Shown: positions 6,316-10,061 of the stretch, in pieces | Numbering within the stretch: position 1 is the stretch's first letter | How the letters are laid out: every line of letters starts with the position of its first letter | From: Oscillospiraceae bacterium | GTDB taxonomy: Bacteria > Bacillota > Clostridia > Oscillospirales > Ruminococcaceae | Reading direction: 5' to 3' | Length of the DNA stretch: 10,061 nucleotides | Assembly: GCA_017528675.1 (NCBI GenBank) | Contig: JAFXOO010000503.1 | Coordinates: 1-10,061 of the forward strand | The notes under the pieces: generated by a model | Told to the model about the DNA's origin: nothing | Seen by the model: the letters and a program-made list of their open reading frames with translations, nothing else | The model's database searches: none | Program-made: the position numbers and the translations under genes

Positions 6316-6328
6316 AGGAGGAACACTT

Positions 6329-7264
6329 ATGCAAAAGGATGTACAGAGCATTCTGCAAAGCACCGCAAAAGTCATTGTCGGCAAGGATGAAACCATCCTG
6401 CAAGCCATCATTGCAATGCTTTGCGGCGGCCATGTGCTGCTGGAGGATGTGCCGGGTGTCGGCAAGACGCAGCTTGCGGCAGCGCTGTCCCGTTCTGTGG
6501 GCGGCGAATTCCACCGGATCCAGCTCACCCCTGATATCATGCCCTCCGATATTACGGGCTATTCCATCGTCAACCAGCAGGACGGCTCGCTGGAGTACCG
6601 TCCGGGTGCAGCGATCTGCAATTTCCTGCTTGCCGATGAGATTAACCGTGCCAGCCCGAAGGTGCAGTCCGCCCTGCTGGAGATCATGGAGGAGCACCAG
6701 ATTTCTCTCGACGGGCAGACCCACAAGCTGCCCACGCCGTTCATGGTCATTGCCACCCAGAACCCGGTTGAGACTTATGGCACCTATCATCTGCCGGAGG
6801 CGCAGATGGACCGTTTCTTCATGCGCATTTCGATGGGCTATCCCACATTGCAGGAGGAGCTTGCCATTCTGGACAGAAACGGCGAGCAGAACCCGATCAA
6901 CAATATTACCGAGCCGGTGATTACACCTGCCGAAATTGAACAGCTTCAGGAGCAGGTGAACACGGTGAAGGTATCGGACAATGTCCGCAGTTACATCATT
7001 TCGCTGGTACATGCCACCCGTGAGAGCGATATGGCAGCGCTTGGCGTCAGTCCGAGAGGCTCAATCGCCTGCTTCAAAGCGGTGCGTGCCTCCGCCTTTG
7101 TGCATGGCCGCAATTTCGTCACACCGGACGATGTCAAGGCGCTTGCTGTGCCAGTGCTGGCGCACAGAATTCTGCTCTCTCCGAAGGGGCGGAATACCCT
7201 TGGCTCTCCGGAAAAACTGGTGGAGGAGCTCCTCAGGAGTCTGCCCGTACCGGCCGAGAACTGA
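6329..7264 (+). CDS. MoxR-family AAA+ ATPase
   Basis: A 311-residue cytosolic AAA+ ATPase of standard MoxR length. It shows Walker A VPGVGKTQL (41-49), Walker B LLADEINRASP (100-110), sensor 1 ATQNP (142-146), the arginine-finger segment PEAQMDRFF (156-164, R162) and the lid with SPRGS (241-245). MoxR proteins act as chaperone-like remodelers for partner proteins and are commonly encoded beside DUF58 and transglutaminase-domain membrane proteins, as in the B. subtilis yeaC-yeaD-yebA set. The same order is seen here. The start at 6329 is supported by a strong AAAGGAGG (6314-6321), 7 bases before the ATG, which overlaps the stop of the TPM gene. Upstream in-frame codons run inside the TPM gene and lack family similarity, so a longer start is rejected. 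All catalytic residues are present. Its client is not known; DUF58 and the TGase protein are the obvious candidates. Confidence 0.95.
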   Translation: MQKDVQSILQSTAKVIVGKDETILQAIIAMLCGGHVLLEDVPGVGKTQLAAALSRSVGGEFHRIQLTPDIMPSDITGYSIVNQQDGSLEYRPGAAICNFLLADEINRASPKVQSALLEIMEEHQISLDGQTHKLPTPFMVIATQNPVETYGTYHLPEAQMDRFFMRISMGYPTLQEELAILDRNGEQNPINNITEPVITPAEIEQLQEQVNTVKVSDNVRSYIISLVHATRESDMAALGVSPRGSIACFKAVRASAFVHGRNFVTPDDVKALAVPVLAHRILLSPKGRNTLGSPEKLVEELLRSLPVPAEN

Positions 7265-7269
7265 CAGCC

Positions 7270-8463
7270 ATGAAGAAGAAAACAAAACTGAGCGTATTTA
7301 TGGAGCGCTTCAAGCTTGTCCTTGGCTTGCTGTCGATGGTGGGAATGGCCTATCTGTTTACATTCTATCTGGATGCGGATATCGGCGTGGTCGTATTTGC
7401 CTTTCTGCTGATTGCGCCGCTGCTGTCGGTGCTGCTGGCGTGGCTGGCATCCCGGAAGGTGACGGCGGAGCTGTCTGCACCGGATACGCTGCAAAAGGGC
7501 AGGCATTTCAATGCCGTTGTGACAGTCAAGACGGACAGCAGGCTGCCTGTGCCGTTTCTGCGGATATCGCTCCAGCCGGGCGCAAGCTTTGTCCAGGATG
7601 ATACACGCACGCTGCAAAGCGCCATGACATCCGCAGAGCCGATAGAGCTGTCGTTCGGAATGACAGCGGTCTATCCCGGACAGGGTATCATAGCGCCGGG
7701 GCATCTTGCAGTGAGCGATTATCTGGGACTGTTCCGTTTCCGGATCCGGCAGTTGCCGGAGGCGCTGCATGTCGGTGTGATTCCGGAGATTCCCTCGCTG
7801 ACGGGTGCAGGGCTGATGCTCCACAATGTCAGCGATATTGTTCTGACAAGCGATGAGGAGGAGGAGGAAACGAGCGCCTCCTTCTCCACGCAGAGCATGC
7901 CCGGATACATCCACCGGGATTATGTGCCGGGTGACAATCTCAAGCGCATCAACTGGAAGCTTTCGGCCAAGCGCCGCAAGCTCATGGTGCGCATGGACGA
8001 GGCGGCTTCGGCAGTCCGTCCGACAGTAGTCCTTGATCTGCGGCCGGAGGATACACCTGAAGATCTGAAGCGCCGTGAGATCATGATGGAGGGCGCACTC
8101 GGCTTTCTGATGCTGCTGGTGCGGCAGGGAATCGGCTGTACGCTGCGATTTCCGAATGACGGCACATGGAAGTGTCTGCTGCTTGAATCCGAGGATGCAG
8201 TCCGTGTGGCAGCGGTGGAGCTGGCGGGTGCCGACTTCATCAGCGACGGTAACCGCATAGATCCTGCGGCGATGCAGGAACGTGCCTTTCTGATCTATTC
8301 CACCCGGCCGGATGCAGCGCTTTCCGAAATGCTGCGGAGAGTGGGGGACCAGGGCTATCTGAGTGTAATTGTTCCGACCATGCCGGAGCTGCCGGAGATC
8401 AGCGGGGCAGATGCCGTTTGGCAGCTCTCCGAAGATTTTTCCCTGACAGCGCTGCAAAAGTGA
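7270..8463 (+). CDS. DUF58 domain membrane protein (YeaD-like)
   Basis: A 397-residue protein with two N-terminal membrane helices (about 17-34 and 38-60), a beta-rich region (about 64-170), and the DUF58 signature HRDYVPGDNLKRINWKLSAK (215-234), followed by KLMVRMDE. The C-terminal part (about 250-395) resembles the von Willebrand A-like fold expected after the DUF58 motif, starting with PTVVLDLRPED, a likely metal-ion-site-type Asp strand. An acidic run DEEEEE (195-200) precedes the motif. DUF58 proteins have no established biochemical activity; family context (MoxR, transglutaminase) suggests an adaptor handled by MoxR at the membrane. It begins 5 bases after the moxR stop with no recognisable Shine-Dalgarno next to the ATG, so its translation probably depends on ribosomes finishing moxR. 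That would keep the two products in fixed ratio. Confidence 0.9.
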   Translation: MKKKTKLSVFMERFKLVLGLLSMVGMAYLFTFYLDADIGVVVFAFLLIAPLLSVLLAWLASRKVTAELSAPDTLQKGRHFNAVVTVKTDSRLPVPFLRISLQPGASFVQDDTRTLQSAMTSAEPIELSFGMTAVYPGQGIIAPGHLAVSDYLGLFRFRIRQLPEALHVGVIPEIPSLTGAGLMLHNVSDIVLTSDEEEEETSASFSTQSMPGYIHRDYVPGDNLKRINWKLSAKRRKLMVRMDEAASAVRPTVVLDLRPEDTPEDLKRREIMMEGALGFLMLLVRQGIGCTLRFPNDGTWKCLLLESEDAVRVAAVELAGADFISDGNRIDPAAMQERAFLIYSTRPDAALSEMLRRVGDQGYLSVIVPTMPELPEISGADAVWQLSEDFSLTALQK

Positions 8464-8472
8464 GGTGGCGGT

Positions 8473-10061
8473 ATGTGGAATAAACTGAAACAGGCCGCAA
8501 ATCATCCGGTCTGGCAGAGCATCAAGCACTTCTGCGGGGATCCGGTGCAGCTCTATGCTGTATTTCTGGTCATGACCGCCATGTACTATTATCATGAGGA
8601 TTTCACATGGCTGTATACGCTGCTGTGTTTCCCGCTGAGCTATGTGCTGATGCGGTTCTATGACTTTGTGGCAAAGCACAGATTCATCGGCCCGCTGAGT
8701 TACATTGCCTTCCTGGTTGCGGGAATCTATGCTGTGACACTGCTGACAACCTACGGCAGCAGGGACTTTGCGGTTTCGTTCTTCGTATGGTTCCTGACAC
8801 CGCAGGGTGTTACTGATTTCTCGCTGATTTACACCATAGCGATGTATCTGCTGATGGTTGGCTTCCTCACAAGTACGGTCTACTATTTCGGAAAAATCCG
8901 TTATCGTATGTCGATGCAGTTCCTCATCATGCTCATCCCGCTGTCGCTGTATGCAAAGGAAGGCTTGCAGATGCCGGCATTGCTGGTGATTTCTCTGCTG
9001 TCGAGCTTCTTCCTGCTGATGATCTATTGCCGGCAGCTCCGGGATTCAGATGAGGTCAGGCAGATTCCGAACTTCCACAGCGGTGCCTCGATTGCCGTTT
9101 ACGTTGCAGCGTTCAGCATCATTGCCGCCATCATTCCGAAGCCGGAATTCCAGGCGGACAGAGAGTTCATTGATAACGCCATGTCCTACAGTACATGGTC
9201 TGACAGGCTGATGGAGATGATCTCGTCATTTACGGATGTCTCCAATAACCGTGGTCTGCTGAACAACAATGCCCGGACACTGTTCTGGGTAGAAGCGCCA
9301 GAGACACTGCGGCTTCATGTCCAGACCCGCTCTTTCTATGCGGAGGATGACAGTTGGGCCGTCACCGATTATGACCGCCCGAATCAGCCCTATACGCCGC
9401 CTATGACCTATCAGCCACGGGCACTTCTGCAAGCAATCTGCGATGCGGCAAGTGCGGATGCAGAATTCGCCGTGCGGTATGGCCTGGAGGATGCGGTCGG
9501 CGTGACACTGCCGGAGCAGCAGACGAATACATTCCGGATCAACTGTGTCATCTGGCAGGGGTCTGATGTGCTTGTTGCCCCGACACGGTCAATCGACGTC
9601 CAGGATCCGAGAGCTGCGAATGCAAAGAAGATTTCGGTTTCGCAGTCGCACTCCGTGGAAGTGCGGTATAATACGGCTGAAGTGAAGTACTATTCCGATT
9701 CCTATGCAAGATTTGACAGTGTACGGCAGATTCTGGACGATCTGTGCTTTGAGGAATACACCGGGCTGCTTGGTGAAGCAGCAGAGATCATGCAGGAGGA
9801 TCCGGATGCCGCAGCACTGCTGCTGCAAGCGCAGGAGGAGGCACAGGCGGCGGCGGATTACCTTGCACAGGTAAACGAACTGGACTGGCGGCCGGATACT
9901 GTGGTGGAACTTGCGGCGCAGATCACAGAAGGCCTGGATTCCGACCTGGAGAAGGCGCTTGCCATTGAGCGCTATTTCACAGAGCAGGGCTATGTCTACG
10001 ATCTGTCCTACGAAAAGCCGCTTGAGGAGAATGTCGAGGATTTCCTGCTGCCCACCCACAG
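8473..10061 (+). CDS. Transglutaminase-type membrane protein (YebA/TgpA-like), 5' part only
   Basis: The frame is open from ATG 8473 to the window end, giving 529 complete residues; the 3' part lies outside. GAGG (8462-8465) stands 7 bases before the ATG, overlapping the DUF58 stop. Residues 1-222 are mostly hydrophobic, with about seven helices (near 26-41, 46-62, 74-93, 116-138, 147-161, 167-186 and 205-222). A large extracytoplasmic part follows, with a beta-rich stretch and an Ala/Glu-rich helical segment (about 431-465). The visible end, LEKALAIERYFTEQGYVYD (492-510) then VEDFLLPTH, is the usual lead-in to a transglutaminase core, where the family continues with a GxC catalytic motif. 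The catalytic Cys, His and Asp are therefore beyond the window and cannot be checked. The helix-plus-extracellular-TGase plan and the MoxR-DUF58 neighbours fit the TgpA/YebA family, whose partners and substrates are mostly unknown. Confidence 0.85.
   Translation, partial: MWNKLKQAANHPVWQSIKHFCGDPVQLYAVFLVMTAMYYYHEDFTWLYTLLCFPLSYVLMRFYDFVAKHRFIGPLSYIAFLVAGIYAVTLLTTYGSRDFAVSFFVWFLTPQGVTDFSLIYTIAMYLLMVGFLTSTVYYFGKIRYRMSMQFLIMLIPLSLYAKEGLQMPALLVISLLSSFFLLMIYCRQLRDSDEVRQIPNFHSGASIAVYVAAFSIIAAIIPKPEFQADREFIDNAMSYSTWSDRLMEMISSFTDVSNNRGLLNNNARTLFWVEAPETLRLHVQTRSFYAEDDSWAVTDYDRPNQPYTPPMTYQPRALLQAICDAASADAEFAVRYGLEDAVGVTLPEQQTNTFRINCVIWQGSDVLVAPTRSIDVQDPRAANAKKISVSQSHSVEVRYNTAEVKYYSDSYARFDSVRQILDDLCFEEYTGLLGEAAEIMQEDPDAAALLLQAQEEAQAAADYLAQVNELDWRPDTVVELAAQITEGLDSDLEKALAIERYFTEQGYVYDLSYEKPLEENVEDFLLPTH

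Noticed and set aside
6020..6328. An extended N-terminus for MoxR reading back through the TPM gene.
   Set aside because: The extra residues are Arg/Cys-rich shadow sequence. MoxR similarity begins just after ATG 6329, which has a near-perfect AAAGGAGG site.
6991..8679. A 562-codon minus-strand open frame across moxR, DUF58 and the transglutaminase gene.
   Set aside because: It crosses three well-supported + strand genes and shows no recognisable protein features; it is an antisense by-product of codon bias.
1..10061. CRISPR arrays, tRNA or rRNA genes, insertion sequences and prophage genes.
   Set aside because: No regularly spaced repeats, cloverleaf or rRNA sequence, transposase or integrase, or phage structural genes were seen on either strand.

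Overview
The window looks like a chromosomal segment from a Gram-positive gut Firmicute of the Ruminococcus/Oscillospiraceae type. This rests on moderately GC-rich coding with strong AAGGAG-type ribosome binding sites, a DHHW-family surface-polysaccharide-type protein, a LytR-CpsA-Psr (LCP) protein, and a YeaC/YeaD/YebA-like MoxR-DUF58-transglutaminase set. The species assignment is an inference from gene content, not a match to a known genome. All genes are on the + strand.

Region 1 (1-581) is the 3' end of a DHHW-family (SGNH-hydrolase-like) gene. Region 2 (582-864) is a non-coding stretch of 283 bases. It holds a short direct repeat, several near-consensus DnaA-box-like 9-mers, a palindrome made of two facing copies of such boxes, and a strong terminator-like hairpin. 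Region 3 (865-1131) encodes an 88-residue protein of unknown function with one C-terminal membrane segment.

Region 4 (1220-10061) reads as one long operon behind a good sigma-A-type promoter (TTGTAA, 17 bases, TATAAT). Gene order is rlmB (23S rRNA 2'-O-methyltransferase), an 818-residue eight-helix membrane protein, an LCP-family glycopolymer transferase, a TPM-domain lipoprotein, a MoxR AAA+ ATPase, a DUF58 protein, and a transglutaminase-type membrane protein cut by the window end. Gaps are 10, 26, -4, 13, 5 and 9 bases, so co-transcription and partial translational coupling are likely.

The most unusual gene is the 818-residue protein. Its helix layout (six, large cytosolic domain, two) and weak residual similarity match heavy-metal P-type ATPases. 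However, the DKTGT, TGDN, GDGxND, TGE and CPC signatures are all lost or replaced, which points to a pseudo-P-type ATPase. It carries a long, charged, apparently disordered N-terminal tail and sits among cell-envelope genes. A working hypothesis, not shown by the sequence, is that the operon joins a ribosome-modification gene to an envelope assembly or stress module. In that module MoxR remodels a complex involving DUF58 and the transglutaminase membrane protein, while LCP attaches glycopolymers to peptidoglycan.
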